64,000 nt of DNA from NCBI RefSeq assembly GCF_003626695.1, contig NZ_RBAH01000021.1, positions 62,001 to 126,000 on the forward strand, given 5' to 3'. Positions 52,247 to 61,746 of the stretch are shown in pieces. Source of the DNA: Paenibacillus ginsengarvi. GTDB lineage: Bacteria > Bacillota > Bacilli > Paenibacillales > NBRC-103111. Position 1 is the first letter of the stretch. Each line of letters opens with the position of its first letter. A program made the position numbers and the translations under genes. A model generated the notes under the pieces. That model did no database searches. It was given only the letters and a program-made list of their open reading frames with translations, and was not told the origin of the DNA.

Positions 52247-52450
52247 GTATGGTGGCCCCCTTCTTTGGTGTATGTCGGGACGCTCGGAGCCTGTCGCTCG
52301 TTCTTCATCCCAAGCCGATCATACCGGTATCTGTCCGGCGCGATCCATAATCAATTCCGCCAAACGGGCCGCTTTCGGGCAGGTGAAACGATGTGTCATT
52401 TTCGTCAAAAGCCCGATTTGCGCCAAATGACCATCGATCGGCTCGGGGGT

Positions 52451-54718
52451 TTAGCCGTTTTTTAGCGCCTTTGCGGCGGAGCGGTACTGCCCGGGTGCTA
52501 CGCCGACTTCCTTTTTGAACATGCGGGAGAAATTTTGCGCGTTGCTGTATTGCAGCCTTCTCGCCACCTCTTCCACACTGCAGTCCTCGTTCTCGAACCA
52601 CAGCTTCGCCCGTTCGATCCGCAGCTGCAGGACCAGCTCGTTAAACGTGGCGCCCTTCTCCTCCTTCAGCGCCTGCTTCGCAAACGATACGGGGATGCCG
52701 AGCTGCTTGCAGCACGATTCGATTTGCAGATCGGATTCGATATGCTCTCTCGCGTGAGCCTCCAGCTTCGCGGCAGCAGCGGCCAAACCCGTCCGGTGCT
52801 GCTCCTCCAGCCGCGAGATCAGCCTATCGATGCAATCCCGCTTGAACCAGGCCGCCCACGCTTCCAGCGACGAAATCTGAAGCAGTTCGTCGAGCTTCGG
52901 TTCCGGCACTTCCAGCCCTTTCGCGTAGGCATAAAATTGGTGGTATACCGATTGCGCCAGCTCGACCATATGGCTTTGAAACCACTTGTAGTGGACGTTC
53001 TCCTTGTCCTTCAACTCGAATATCGGCCCAAGCGCCTTGTAGGCAAGCTCGCGGTCCCGCGTTCGTATCCCGTAAAAAATATCGCTCCCCATCTCGCGTA
53101 ACGGGAAGCGGATCGCCTCGGCTTCCTCGTCCGGCACGTTCGCCTCATATATTTGATTCCCGCCGGAGATCAGCTTCCTGTCGAGCATCTCGTGCGCTTC
53201 GCTATAGCAAACGTTCAGATGGCTAACGTCGGAACGTATTCTGCTGACGCCGATCGAGACGGTGACCGGAAAATGTTCCTCGATAAACCGGTGCAGCGTG
53301 CGCGTAATATGCCGCGTCGTCTCCTCCAGCGCCCCGGCCGCCGGGTCGTCGCTGCTGATAACGGCCGCCGCCCGGCTCCTCCAGGTATTGACGGCAAAGC
53401 CGTACCCTTTCTCGTCGATCACTTCCTGCATCAGCGAAACGACTGCGTATTCGAGCGCCGCCACATCCCAGGCGGAATAATCGCTTTCCTGCGGCAAGTC
53501 CAGCTCGACGCAGAAGCAGCAAAACGCATTTTCTTTAAACGGGATGCCGTACTGTTTCATTTTTTTGAGCGATTCGGGCGCTCTCGCTCCGTTTTCCAGA
53601 AAGGACAGGCCAATCGCGCCTTTCAGCTCGGGCAGCATCTCGTCCGACTGCCGTTTCCAATCCTTGCCCTGGCTGACGACGCTTTGCACGATCGACAAAT
53701 ACGCATCGAACTCGTTGCGGGCCGACCCTTGCCTCGCCTCGAAGCCGGCGGCGTTCGTATCGAGCCAAGATTTCAGACGATGCCAGCCCCTCCAGAGCAC
53801 ATGCGACGATATGAACGACAGCACGACCGCCGCCAGAAACAAGGCAATCGATATTTTAAGCGTAACGTCGCGTAGAAAGATCGCTTTGTGCAAAAACGTT
53901 TTGTTTGAAATGGCGAAAGCGTAGCTCCAGCCGTTAAAGGACGGAGGCAAATACGTAACGAACGTGTCGTCCGCGGTAAAAACGGAGCTCGTATTTCTAT
54001 TGTTCGGATCGGCCGGGGCGGCTTCCACGTCCCTGTTGATGCGCTCCACCCAGCGGCCGACCTCGGCGTCTTCGAAAACGCCGCGGCTTGCCAGCAGTTG
54101 TCCGTATTCGTCGATAATTAAATAGCTGCCCGACTTGTTGTACGTATTCGTCCCGAGAAACGTATCGTACAAGGCCGGATTGATATGGTACAGCATATAG
54201 ACGGTCTGCCGCTCGCTGAATACCGGAAGCTTGCGGATAAATACGGAAACCGGCATCTCCTTCACCTGCATGCTCACAAAGGCCGACGATACGTTCATCT
54301 GCAGAAATTTGGCGATCACCGGCTCGTATTGGTCGTATTGGACGAGCATCGCGCCATTCGTGGCGATCATCTCCCGGGTTCTCGCGTTGTAAACGGCGAT
54401 ATTGTCCACATAGTCGATCGAGGCATGTATGCGAGTCATCAGCTTCAGCAGCGTGGCCATCTCGGTCTGATCGACTTTGTCCTGGACGAGCCGCTCGGCT
54501 TCGGGCACTGTTTCGAATTGAAGCGTCAACTGGTTGATATTCTGGAAGTAGTTTTCAATTCTTTCTCTCGTGTTCAGCAGCGACACGTTGTACGCGTTCC
54601 TCACTTCCTGCTTGATCGAAGAAGCGGAGATCATGTACATGAACATGGACAAGCAGGTAATACACAGCGCGATTATGATCAACGTAATCGTCATCGTCTG
54701 CAGTTTTTTGGATCGCAT
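52451..54718 (-). CDS. Membrane-bound AraC-type regulator with extracellular sensor
   Basis: 755 residues from ATG 54718 (AGAAGGCGGGG upstream; the longer open frame is not coding). Layout: membrane span (about 10-32), extracellular dCache-like sensor (about 35-285), second span (about 295-315), a linker with a degenerate GGDEF-like region (VTVSIGVSRI near 505-560), and a C-terminal AraC helix-turn-helix (about 660-750; CSVEEVARRLQYSNAQNFSRMFKKEVGVAPGQYR). It likely senses extracellular sugar and activates the downstream transporter operon. The family is abundant in Paenibacillus. Confidence 0.88.
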   Translation of the reverse strand: MRSKKLQTMTITLIIIALCITCLSMFMYMISASSIKQEVRNAYNVSLLNTRERIENYFQNINQLTLQFETVPEAERLVQDKVDQTEMATLLKLMTRIHASIDYVDNIAVYNARTREMIATNGAMLVQYDQYEPVIAKFLQMNVSSAFVSMQVKEMPVSVFIRKLPVFSERQTVYMLYHINPALYDTFLGTNTYNKSGSYLIIDEYGQLLASRGVFEDAEVGRWVERINRDVEAAPADPNNRNTSSVFTADDTFVTYLPPSFNGWSYAFAISNKTFLHKAIFLRDVTLKISIALFLAAVVLSFISSHVLWRGWHRLKSWLDTNAAGFEARQGSARNEFDAYLSIVQSVVSQGKDWKRQSDEMLPELKGAIGLSFLENGARAPESLKKMKQYGIPFKENAFCCFCVELDLPQESDYSAWDVAALEYAVVSLMQEVIDEKGYGFAVNTWRSRAAAVISSDDPAAGALEETTRHITRTLHRFIEEHFPVTVSIGVSRIRSDVSHLNVCYSEAHEMLDRKLISGGNQIYEANVPDEEAEAIRFPLREMGSDIFYGIRTRDRELAYKALGPIFELKDKENVHYKWFQSHMVELAQSVYHQFYAYAKGLEVPEPKLDELLQISSLEAWAAWFKRDCIDRLISRLEEQHRTGLAAAAAKLEAHAREHIESDLQIESCCKQLGIPVSFAKQALKEEKGATFNELVLQLRIERAKLWFENEDCSVEEVARRLQYSNAQNFSRMFKKEVGVAPGQYRSAAKALKNG

Positions 54719-54812
54719 GCGAAAGCCCCGCCTTCTCGTCTGTGAGGTTTCCTGGTCTGCCTTAGTAATTCGGCGGCCCGAACGCATTATCCTCCGCAGG
54801 CGCCGGGCTTCA

Positions 54813-54867
54813 AGGCCAACGCAAAACAAGACCGGTCGCATGGACCGGCCTTGTTTTGCGTTGGCCT
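54813..54867. terminator. Very long hairpin after the Gfo/Idh operon
   Basis: 25-base arms (54813-54837 and 54844-54867) with one mismatch and a short loop. There is no poly-T tail in either direction, so it may slow RNA decay or stop transcription weakly. Confidence 0.5.
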
Positions 54868-54896
54868 GATGATATGAATCCCGAAGGAAAAATGTT

Positions 54897-55868
54897 CTAC
54901 AGGCTGATCGTGCTGCGCTTCTCCGCCGCCTGATAAGCCGCAATCGTAAAAGCGAGCGTATTGATGCCGTCGGCGTAGCTGCACAGGATCGACTCCCGGG
55001 AGCCGGAGGCGACCGCTTCGACGAAAGCCTTGTCCTGCACGTAGCTCGGATCTTGGCGGGAAGTGATCGTAATATTCTGCGTATTATCGATAATGGAGAC
55101 CGTCCTGCCGTTGCCGGTAATATTCACCATAAAGTCGGCGCCGATGAACTTGATTTCCGAGCCGCTGAAATGCGTCGACAGGCAGGATTCCGTAATCGTG
55201 CCGACCGCTCCGGATTGCAGCGAGAACGAGACGGCTCCCGCATCCGGGATCGTCGTCTCGGGCTTCAGCGTTTGCAGCGAATTGCGGCCGAATTGCGCCG
55301 TAACATCCTTGTATTCGCCCGCCAAATAACGGATCATATCGATCTGATGCGTCACCGCATCGCCCAGATTGCCGCCGGACATATGCAGCTGGCTCCACCA
55401 GGGAGCCGGGTGGGAGCCGCCGATCCGGAACGCCTGGATCAGATGAATCGTCTTGCCCTCCAAATACTGCTTTACCTTCTGCACCGTATCAAAGTAGCGA
55501 AGCACGTAGCCGGCCGCGTTAATTACGCCAGATTCGCGAATCGTTTGCTCCTTCTGGCGTACTGGGGCGAGTTCCAGGCCGAGCGGCTTTTCCACGAAAA
55601 TGTGGATGCCGCGCTTTGCGGCGATTTCTTCCAATTCGCCGCGGGCAAATTGCGGAACGCAGATGAAGACGGCATCGATTTCCTGCGGATTCAGCAGGGC
55701 GTCCGCGCTTTCGGCAACGCGCGCTCCTACGAGGGCTGCAGCTTCCTGTGCGCCGGCCGTGTTCAGGTCGAAGATGGAGACGATCTTGGCTTGCTCTACT
55801 TTTTTGAGCGCGTTAATATGGCTTCTGGCGATACCGCCGGCGCCGATCATACCGATTTTGACAGTCAT
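54897..55868 (-). CDS. Gfo/Idh/MocA family oxidoreductase
   Basis: 323 residues. The N-terminal NAD(P) site is IGMIGAGGIARSHINALKK, the catalytic Lys lies in FVEKPLGLELAP, and the active-site His pattern is GDAVTHQIDMIRYLAGEY. Such enzymes oxidise or epimerise sugars or cyclitols in the cytoplasm. It follows the paralogue at 55901 by 32 bases in the same operon. The two are not close copies, so they may act on successive intermediates. Confidence 0.9.
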   Translation of the reverse strand: MTVKIGMIGAGGIARSHINALKKVEQAKIVSIFDLNTAGAQEAAALVGARVAESADALLNPQEIDAVFICVPQFARGELEEIAAKRGIHIFVEKPLGLELAPVRQKEQTIRESGVINAAGYVLRYFDTVQKVKQYLEGKTIHLIQAFRIGGSHPAPWWSQLHMSGGNLGDAVTHQIDMIRYLAGEYKDVTAQFGRNSLQTLKPETTIPDAGAVSFSLQSGAVGTITESCLSTHFSGSEIKFIGADFMVNITGNGRTVSIIDNTQNITITSRQDPSYVQDKAFVEAVASGSRESILCSYADGINTLAFTIAAYQAAEKRSTISL

Positions 55869-55900
55869 TGGTTTGTATCCTCTCCGTGATGGATTCAGGT

Positions 55901-56917
55901 TCAGGCGAGCGGCAATTGGACGCTCTTGCCCGTGGCGATTGATTCGTCGATGGCGAAGCTCACTTCCATCGATTTATACGCATCCCGGAAGTCGCAGCGG
56001 GTGGACGTTCCGTTTCGCAGGGACAAGATGAAATCGTCGATTTCTTCCACGAACGGGTGATGCGAGACGTCTCCGCTGTCCGGAAGTATCGTCGGAATGG
56101 TGGTGTAATCCTTTTGCCCCGGCAGCTTGTGGGTGAATAGCTGGTTGTTCATAATCGCGCCCTTCTCGCCGAGCAGATGCACGTTGAACTTGTACGGCGT
56201 CTTGCATTCGAGCGAGGAGGATACTTTGCCGATCCCGCCGTTCTTCAGCTTGAAGATGGCGATTGCGTTCGGATCGAACTCATATTCCGAATCGGCCCAC
56301 GTCCGGCAGCTGTAGGCGGTAACCTCGGTAATATCGCCGGCGAAGTAGCGCACGGCATCGACCGCGTGGCAGCCTGCGGACAACATGCTGCTGCCTCCTT
56401 GCGCTTTCGTTTTGCTCCAGCGGTATTGCCCGTACTGCGGGCCGACATGGTGCCAGTAATCGATCTGCGCCATATACACGCGTCCGAGGGCATCATCCTC
56501 GATCAGCGCCTTCGTATTCGCGAACGAAGGATTCCAGCGCAGTACGAAGCTGACGACCGTATGTACGGGATCTTTCTCCAGCGCCTCGGCCATGCTCCAT
56601 AGTCCTGCGCGGTCCATCGAGAGCGGTTTCTCCATGACGAGATGTTTGCCGCATTTGGCGGCGAATACCGCCTGCTCCGGACGCAAATCCGGCGTTGAGC
56701 ACAGCACGACCGCATCCACATCCGCCGCCTGCACCGCTTCCTCGTAGTTCGCCGTAACGCGCGCTTCGATCCCGAGCTCGGCCAGCCTGCTCTTCGCATG
56801 CTCCGTATTTTTGCTGATAACCGCCGTGACCTCGGCATCCGGACGCGCCGCAATCGCTTTCAAGTATTCCCCGGCTACCCATCCCGTTCCAACAACGGCA
56901 AACTTAAGCGTCCCCAT
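55901..56917 (-). CDS. Gfo/Idh/MocA family oxidoreductase
   Basis: 338 residues from ATG 56917 after AGGAGGAG. The N-terminal Rossmann site is AVVGTGWVAGEYLKAI, the catalytic Lys lies in HLVMEKPLSMDR, and the C-terminal domain includes LSAGCHAVDAVRYFAGDI. It is the first gene of a two-gene operon with the next oxidoreductase. It is divergent from a cupin-AraC gene and a LacI gene that probably regulate it. The substrate is unknown. Confidence 0.92.
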   Translation of the reverse strand: MGTLKFAVVGTGWVAGEYLKAIAARPDAEVTAVISKNTEHAKSRLAELGIEARVTANYEEAVQAADVDAVVLCSTPDLRPEQAVFAAKCGKHLVMEKPLSMDRAGLWSMAEALEKDPVHTVVSFVLRWNPSFANTKALIEDDALGRVYMAQIDYWHHVGPQYGQYRWSKTKAQGGSSMLSAGCHAVDAVRYFAGDITEVTAYSCRTWADSEYEFDPNAIAIFKLKNGGIGKVSSSLECKTPYKFNVHLLGEKGAIMNNQLFTHKLPGQKDYTTIPTILPDSGDVSHHPFVEEIDDFILSLRNGTSTRCDFRDAYKSMEVSFAIDESIATGKSVQLPLA

Positions 56918-57272
56918 TGTGACTCCTCCTCTAATGGCAATAAGCATTCGATTCCAAGCCATTCGTCAGGTCGTGACCAAGATGCGCCTCTTGTTTATTA
57001 TAAAAAAGAGGGTGTGAAAATGGAGTGAAATCGATGTTTCTAACAAACATTTATTTGTTTGTTTTAAACATTTTATCACGAAGTTGACGGATGTACCACG
57101 ATTAATTTCAGCTTCGGCCGTTTATTTCCATGCCCTAAAATATGAATTGGCAATTGTATCGGGCTTCATTTCCTTATAAGATAGGTGCAAGGAACGATTG
57201 TTCCCGGGCTAGCAGGCGGGAAAAGGCTGTTGCCGCTTTCGACGGCGCCCCTGTCCAAAGGAGTAGATTCGC
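56918..57272. other. Divergent regulatory region
   Basis: No gene. CAAAC and GTTTG inverted arms within AACAAACATTTATTTGTTTG (near 57042) may be an operator. Sequence around 57062-57100 is AT-rich and probably holds the promoters. A long 5' leader on + precedes the AraC start. Confidence 0.45.
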
Positions 57273-58193
57273 TTGAACTACGAAACATTCGAGCTGCGCG
57301 AGGATCTCGCGATCCGAAGGCTCATTACGTTTTTTTACCGGGAAATGCCGAAAGATTACTTTTTCGCCGGGGAACAGCACGACTTCTGGGAAATCGTCTA
57401 CGTGGACAAAGGGGAATGGGACGTTACGGTCGACAACGTTCCGTTTCATCTGGAGCAAGGCGATCTCGTTTTCTACGGCCCGAACGAATTTCACCGCGGC
57501 GGCGCGGCGTTAAAGTCAACGCCCAACGTGATTATCATTACGTTCGAATGCGTTTCGCCCGTTATGGACTATTTCGCGAGCAACCGCGTTTTTCGCCTGG
57601 ATGACAGAGAGCGCGCCATCTTCGCCTCGCTCGTCAAAGCCGGCTTCGAGTCGTTCGATCCGCCGATCGACTCTCCGAAAATGCGCAAGCTGTACCGCCG
57701 CGAAGGAGCGCCGTTCGGCAGTGAGCAATTGATCCGCAACCATCTGGAAAATATGCTGATTCAGCTGATCCGGCGCGGGCAGCAGGAAGCTCCCGCCGAT
57801 AAACCGCCGTTGGCGGTGCAGGAAAACCGGGTTCACGATATTACGTCGGAAGTTACCGAATACATGAAAGCCCATCTGCGCGACGACTTGACCATGGAGG
57901 AGCTGTGCCGAAAGTTCCAAGTAAGCCGGACGCTGCTGAAGACGGCATTTAAGCAGCAGACCGGACAAGGCGTGCTGGAAGCGTTCAATCAGCTCAAGAT
58001 CGAGCGGGCCAAAGCGCTCATTCGCGAAGAAAAGCTGAGCTTTACCGAAATCGCCGAGGAGCTCGGCTACAGCAGCATTCATTACTTTTCGCGCCAGTTC
58101 AAGAAGCTTGCAAACATGACGCCGACGGAATATGCCAGGTCGGTGAAGCTTCGCGCTCTGGACGACCAGTCCGGCTGCTGGGATTCGTATTGA
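57273..58193 (+). CDS. AraC-family regulator with N-terminal cupin
   Basis: 306 residues starting at TTG 57273, nine bases after AAAGGAG. The cupin (GEQHDFWEIVYVDKGEWDVTVDNV; GPNEFHRGG) is followed by the AraC helix-turn-helix (FTEIAEELGYSSIHYFSRQFKKLANMTPTEYAR). It is paralogous to the locus B regulator at 32597, sharing FWE-VYVDKG, SFDPPI-type and PFGSEQLI-type blocks. LacI follows 16 bases later. Divergent Gfo/Idh genes are the likely targets. Confidence 0.9.
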   Translation: MNYETFELREDLAIRRLITFFYREMPKDYFFAGEQHDFWEIVYVDKGEWDVTVDNVPFHLEQGDLVFYGPNEFHRGGAALKSTPNVIIITFECVSPVMDYFASNRVFRLDDRERAIFASLVKAGFESFDPPIDSPKMRKLYRREGAPFGSEQLIRNHLENMLIQLIRRGQQEAPADKPPLAVQENRVHDITSEVTEYMKAHLRDDLTMEELCRKFQVSRTLLKTAFKQQTGQGVLEAFNQLKIERAKALIREEKLSFTEIAEELGYSSIHYFSRQFKKLANMTPTEYARSVKLRALDDQSGCWDSY

Positions 58194-58209
58194 CGTTAGG
58201 AGGATCGCA

Positions 58210-59253
58210 ATGCCGCGCAAAAAGCAGGTTACGCTGCGCGATTTGGCCAAGCTGCTCGGCTTGTCCGCCCATACGGTATCCAAGGCGCTACGCGGCTTGC
58301 CCGGCATGTCCGAGGAAACTCGCTCCTCCGTGCTGAGGACTGCTGCCTCCCACGGCTACCGGACGAAGGATCAGGAGCGCAGCCTGGTCGTGGAACGAAT
58401 CCCGATCATCCCTCATATCCCGCGCCGGTTCAAGCTGATCGTTCCCGGCTCTCAGTTGAACTCCCGCATGCCCCAGCTTTTGCTCGAGGGGCTGCAAAGC
58501 AAGCTCGGCGAATACGGCCATTCCGTCGACGCCGTCGTACTGCCCGCGGCGGTTTCAAATCGTCCTCTGTTCGACGCGTGGATCGAGAAGCATCATATCC
58601 CCTACTCGGACGGCATCTTTATCTCGCCGATTATTGGCGAGAACTGCGAGCAGATGCTTCTTGAGCTGCCGCTATCGCGCGTGCTGCTTAACTTTCCGCC
58701 GCCCGCGGCGGAAGCGGATAGCGTCGTATGGGACGTGGGCACGGCGATTTATCAGTCCGTGCGCCATTTGACCGCTCAAGGCCACAAGCGAATTTTGTAC
58801 ATCGGCGGTATTCAGGAGTACAGAGGTTTTCGGCTGCGCTGGAGCAGCTTCGTGCAGGCGATGCGGGAGGCCGGTCTGGAGACGCAACCGGAAGAGCATA
58901 TGACAGGCGAATACCGCTCCAAAGAGCTGTGGATGGCCAAAGCGAAGGAATTCATGGAGGGGAGACGGCCAACGGCCGTAGTGGTAGCAATAGGCGACCG
59001 GGCGTTGTGGATACGCGAGGTGTGCGAGGCGCTCGGCAAGCGGATACCGGATGACATCTCGCTCATCAGCCTGGAGCATGAGCTAAACGCCTCCTGGCCC
59101 GAGCTTTCGCGCCCGGTGCTGCTCATCCGCGAATGCGGCATACGGGCCGCCGAACGAATGCTGTGGCGGGTAGCCAACCCTAATGTGCCGTTCGAGCATA
59201 TTATGCTGCAAGGCGGGTTTTATAAAGGAAATACAGTATTCCCCCAAAAGTGA
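58210..59253 (+). CDS. LacI-family regulator
   Basis: 347 residues. The LacI helix-turn-helix (VTLRDLAKLLGLSAHTVSKALRGLPGMSEETRSSV, residues 7-41) is followed by a periplasmic-binding-type effector domain. It has the usual C-terminal features (SLEHELNASWPELSRPVLLI) but the linker after the hinge (SLVVERIPIIPHIPRRFKLIVPG) is atypical. It is co-transcribed with the AraC gene (16 bases). It probably represses sugar-use genes until effector binds. Confidence 0.9.
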   Translation: MPRKKQVTLRDLAKLLGLSAHTVSKALRGLPGMSEETRSSVLRTAASHGYRTKDQERSLVVERIPIIPHIPRRFKLIVPGSQLNSRMPQLLLEGLQSKLGEYGHSVDAVVLPAAVSNRPLFDAWIEKHHIPYSDGIFISPIIGENCEQMLLELPLSRVLLNFPPPAAEADSVVWDVGTAIYQSVRHLTAQGHKRILYIGGIQEYRGFRLRWSSFVQAMREAGLETQPEEHMTGEYRSKELWMAKAKEFMEGRRPTAVVVAIGDRALWIREVCEALGKRIPDDISLISLEHELNASWPELSRPVLLIRECGIRAAERMLWRVANPNVPFEHIMLQGGFYKGNTVFPQK

Positions 59254-59387
59254 CGTGAACCTTCGCGGCTTATTCCGGGTACTTTCGGGGGAGCCCCGGG
59301 AAAAAAGGCCCCCAAAAGTGAAGCGGGCCTGCGTAGCGGTATTCCGGATACTTTCGGGGGAGCCCCGAGGAAAAGGTCCCCCAAAAG
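59241..59387. repeat. Tandem palindromic repeat, 68-69 base period
   Basis: CCCCCAAAAG at 59241, 59309 and 59378. The first two are paired with inverted ACTTTCGGGGG at 59281-59291 and 59350-59360, leaving 17-base purine-rich spacers (agccccg-g-aaaa). Two and a half copies. The first unit begins inside the last codons of the LacI gene. Confidence 0.75.
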
Positions 59388-59650
59388 ATTCATTTTCGGT
59401 TTTGGCTGGTGCCTCCACCAGGCCGGCCTTTTGCAGATAGCAGTCTTTCAGGACTGCTATCTGTTTCCAAATCGGCGTTTTTGAACAATAGAGTGCTTTT
59501 GAGCCTCCTATTCCTTCGCAATAACCGCTAACAAGGGGGAATGCCCCGAAATAACAGTCCCAAAAGGCTTCTATATCTAGTGTAGTCGCGAGAGTCCGCC
59601 AGATTAACGCGCCCTAAGGACTCTTATGCATAGGATCGGTGTGTTGCCGC
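59388..59650. other. Intergenic region with a hairpin
   Basis: AGATAGCAGTC (59435-59445) pairs perfectly with GACTGCTATCT (59452-59462), possibly the LacI terminator. No gene is seen in the rest. Confidence 0.5.
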
Positions 59651-60013
59651 CTACTGTGAAGCTTCGGAGAAATGCCAGCAAACGCCGGCCGGGTCGATCA
59701 TATGAATTTCACGCTTGCCCCACGGATATTGCATCGGCTCCTTCGCCGTGATCGGGTATTTGCCCGATTCCGCGATCGCCTGCAGCTCGGTCCACATGTC
59801 GTCCAAGCTTTCAACGGACATTTCCAGCATGAAGTTATCCTGCATCTCCCGGTTGTGGAAATTTTGCAAAAAGAACTCCTGATCGCCGCTGCGAAACAAC
59901 GTCAGCCCGTCATCCGCGAACAGCTTGACGAAGCCGAGCTCCTCGAAGAAGCTTTGCGCAAGCAAATACTGTTCGCCCGACGGAACGAACGGCCGAAGCT
60001 TGACCGCCTTCAT
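59651..60013 (-). CDS. VOC family protein (glyoxalase/bleomycin-resistance fold)
   Basis: 120 residues: two beta-alpha-beta repeats typical of VOC proteins (FFEELGFVKLFADDGLTLFRSGDQEFFLQN; ending REIHMIDPAGVCWHFSE). ATG 60013 has GAGGAG at a ten-base spacing; the GTG at 60022 is too close to it. A small cytosolic enzyme or binding protein, substrate unknown. The NUDIX gene upstream is on the same strand but 68 bases away. Confidence 0.82.
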   Translation of the reverse strand: MKAVKLRPFVPSGEQYLLAQSFFEELGFVKLFADDGLTLFRSGDQEFFLQNFHNREMQDNFMLEMSVESLDDMWTELQAIAESGKYPITAKEPMQYPWGKREIHMIDPAGVCWHFSEASQ

Positions 60014-60081
60014 TTTATTCACACTCCTCGCCTATTCGTTCGAGTCCTTCGCCTGTTACCGGCAAGCCTGCTGCGACCGCT

Positions 60082-60660
60082 TCAGACGGTCACGCTAGTT
60101 GCAATTTTGAACAGTCCGGCCTGTTTTAACGGCAGCTCGGTCGCCTCGTCCTTTTTCAGCCCTGCCGCTTCCCCATTCAGCGCAATGTTGACGAGCCATT
60201 TCGTAAACGGCGCCACGTTCATCGCCGCCATCTCCTCCGCATCGAAGAAACCCGCCGCGTCCACCTCATAGTTATCCGGAGTCGGTTCTCCGCTTACGTA
60301 TTCCATCTCGAAGGCGACGTAAACATTATGAATGTCGCGCGGCTGATCGCGCACGGCAAGCACGCCGACCGCCCGGCTCACGATGCCGGCTTCCTCCAGC
60401 ACTTCCCGCTCGATCGTTCGCTCGATCGGCTCGAGCTGTTCGATATAGCCGCCCGGATTCGTCCAGAAGCCCTTGCCCGGCTCCTGGGCTCTGCGGACGA
60501 GCAGCACTTTCCCGTCCCGCTTCAGCAGCGCGCCTACGCCGATGCTGTACGATCCCCAATGCACGAACGGACAGCTCGGACAAGCTAATCGTTCGTCGCC
60601 ATCGATCGTTCTTTTCTCCAATTTCGTTCCGCAGCTTGAGCAATATTGCACGGTTGCCAT
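60082..60660 (-). CDS. NUDIX hydrolase with N-terminal zinc ribbon
   Basis: 192 residues from ATG 60660 (AAAGGAG seven bases upstream). The first 30 residues hold two Cys pairs (YCSSCGTKL, CPSCPF), a small zinc ribbon. The NUDIX box is GGYIEQLEPIERTIEREVLEEAGI, with the usual GX5EX7REUXEEXGU spacing. It probably hydrolyses a nucleoside-diphosphate-linked compound such as NADH or ADP-ribose. Confidence 0.9.
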   Translation of the reverse strand: MATVQYCSSCGTKLEKRTIDGDERLACPSCPFVHWGSYSIGVGALLKRDGKVLLVRRAQEPGKGFWTNPGGYIEQLEPIERTIEREVLEEAGIVSRAVGVLAVRDQPRDIHNVYVAFEMEYVSGEPTPDNYEVDAAGFFDAEEMAAMNVAPFTKWLVNIALNGEAAGLKKDEATELPLKQAGLFKIATSVTV

Positions 60661-60816
60661 CTTCATTCTCCTTTGCCTGTTCACAGTATAGTCACTTCTG
60701 TATTGTAAAGGAGCTTGAAGCAGGCTGTAAACAACGAATCGAAAACGTGCGGCGCGATGCACCCCAAGCCGGTATAATAAACGTATTCGCTCTTATCCGA
60801 AAGGAGCTGTGCCGCC

Positions 60817-61716
60817 TTGGACAAGCTTGACATGGATCTCAACCGTCTGTCGCCTTACGTTCGGGTTGCGCTTGACCACTATTTGGCGCCGGGCTGGGTG
60901 ATACGCGAGCGGACGTTATTCGACTATGAGCTGCTGTACGTGAAAGAGGGCCGGCTTCGCGTGACGACGGAAAGCGGCGAATATGACGGCGTCCCCGGCG
61001 ATCTGTTTCTGTTCAAGCCGGGACAGCGGCATGCGATCGAAGTCACAAGCCGTGTGCCCGTCCGACAGCCGCACGTCCATTTCGATTTGTTGTATATGCC
61101 GGACAGTCCCGATGTCAAAGTATCGTTCAAGCCGATCGAGGACATGTCGCCCGCCGAAATCGCGATGATACGCGAGGACGTCGTCTCGGCGCCCCCTTTC
61201 GAGCTCCCGACGCTGCTTCGGCTTCGTAGTCCCGCCGTATTCGAGAACATGCTGCTCGATCTGATCCGCGATTTCCGGCTCGGTCTTCCTTATGCCCAAA
61301 CGGCCGCCAAGGGCGCGTTTCTGCGCCTGTGGGTCCATCTACTCCGGGAGCATACGTGGCAGATCCATCCGCAGCTGCATTCGAACTGGGAACGGCTTAC
61401 GAAGGTGAAGCAGTATATCGACCACAATCCGGAGCAAAACGTTTCCTTGGCCGCACTCGCGGAGATGGCCGGGCTGAGCCCGTATTACTTTTTGCGCGCG
61501 TTCTCGCAGGCGTACGGCCTCTCGCCGATGAAATACTGCCAGACGGTGCGCATCGGCAAAGCGCGGGAATGGATTCAATTTACGTCGCTGCCGTTAACCG
61601 AAATTGCAGAAAGGGTCGGCTTCGCCAGCATTCATGCGTTCAGCCGAACGTTCAAGCGGATCGACGGCGTAGCGCCTTCGTTTTACCGCGGGGGCAAAGC
61701 GAAAAACGCGCCCTGA
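60817..61716 (+). CDS. AraC-family regulator
   Basis: 299 residues starting at TTG 60817, ten bases after AAGGAG. An N-terminal cupin (LLYVKEGRLRVTTESGEYDGVPGDLFLFKPGQRHAIEV) and a C-terminal double helix-turn-helix (LTEIAERVGFASIHAFSRTFKRIDGVAPSFYR). It converges on a GH172 gene, so control of that gene is possible but not shown. TATAAT at 60773-60778 may be its -10, without a clear -35. Confidence 0.9.
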   Translation: MDKLDMDLNRLSPYVRVALDHYLAPGWVIRERTLFDYELLYVKEGRLRVTTESGEYDGVPGDLFLFKPGQRHAIEVTSRVPVRQPHVHFDLLYMPDSPDVKVSFKPIEDMSPAEIAMIREDVVSAPPFELPTLLRLRSPAVFENMLLDLIRDFRLGLPYAQTAAKGAFLRLWVHLLREHTWQIHPQLHSNWERLTKVKQYIDHNPEQNVSLAALAEMAGLSPYYFLRAFSQAYGLSPMKYCQTVRIGKAREWIQFTSLPLTEIAERVGFASIHAFSRTFKRIDGVAPSFYRGGKAKNAP

Positions 61717-61738
61717 CGAATCGTCAAGGCGCGCGGCT
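61704..61738. terminator. Shared hairpin between AraC and GH172 genes
   Basis: CGCGCC-TGACGA (61707-61719) pairs with TCGTCA-GGCGCG (61721-61733) and overlaps the AraC stop codon. T-runs are poor. Confidence 0.5.
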
Positions 61739-61746
61739 CACAGCCG

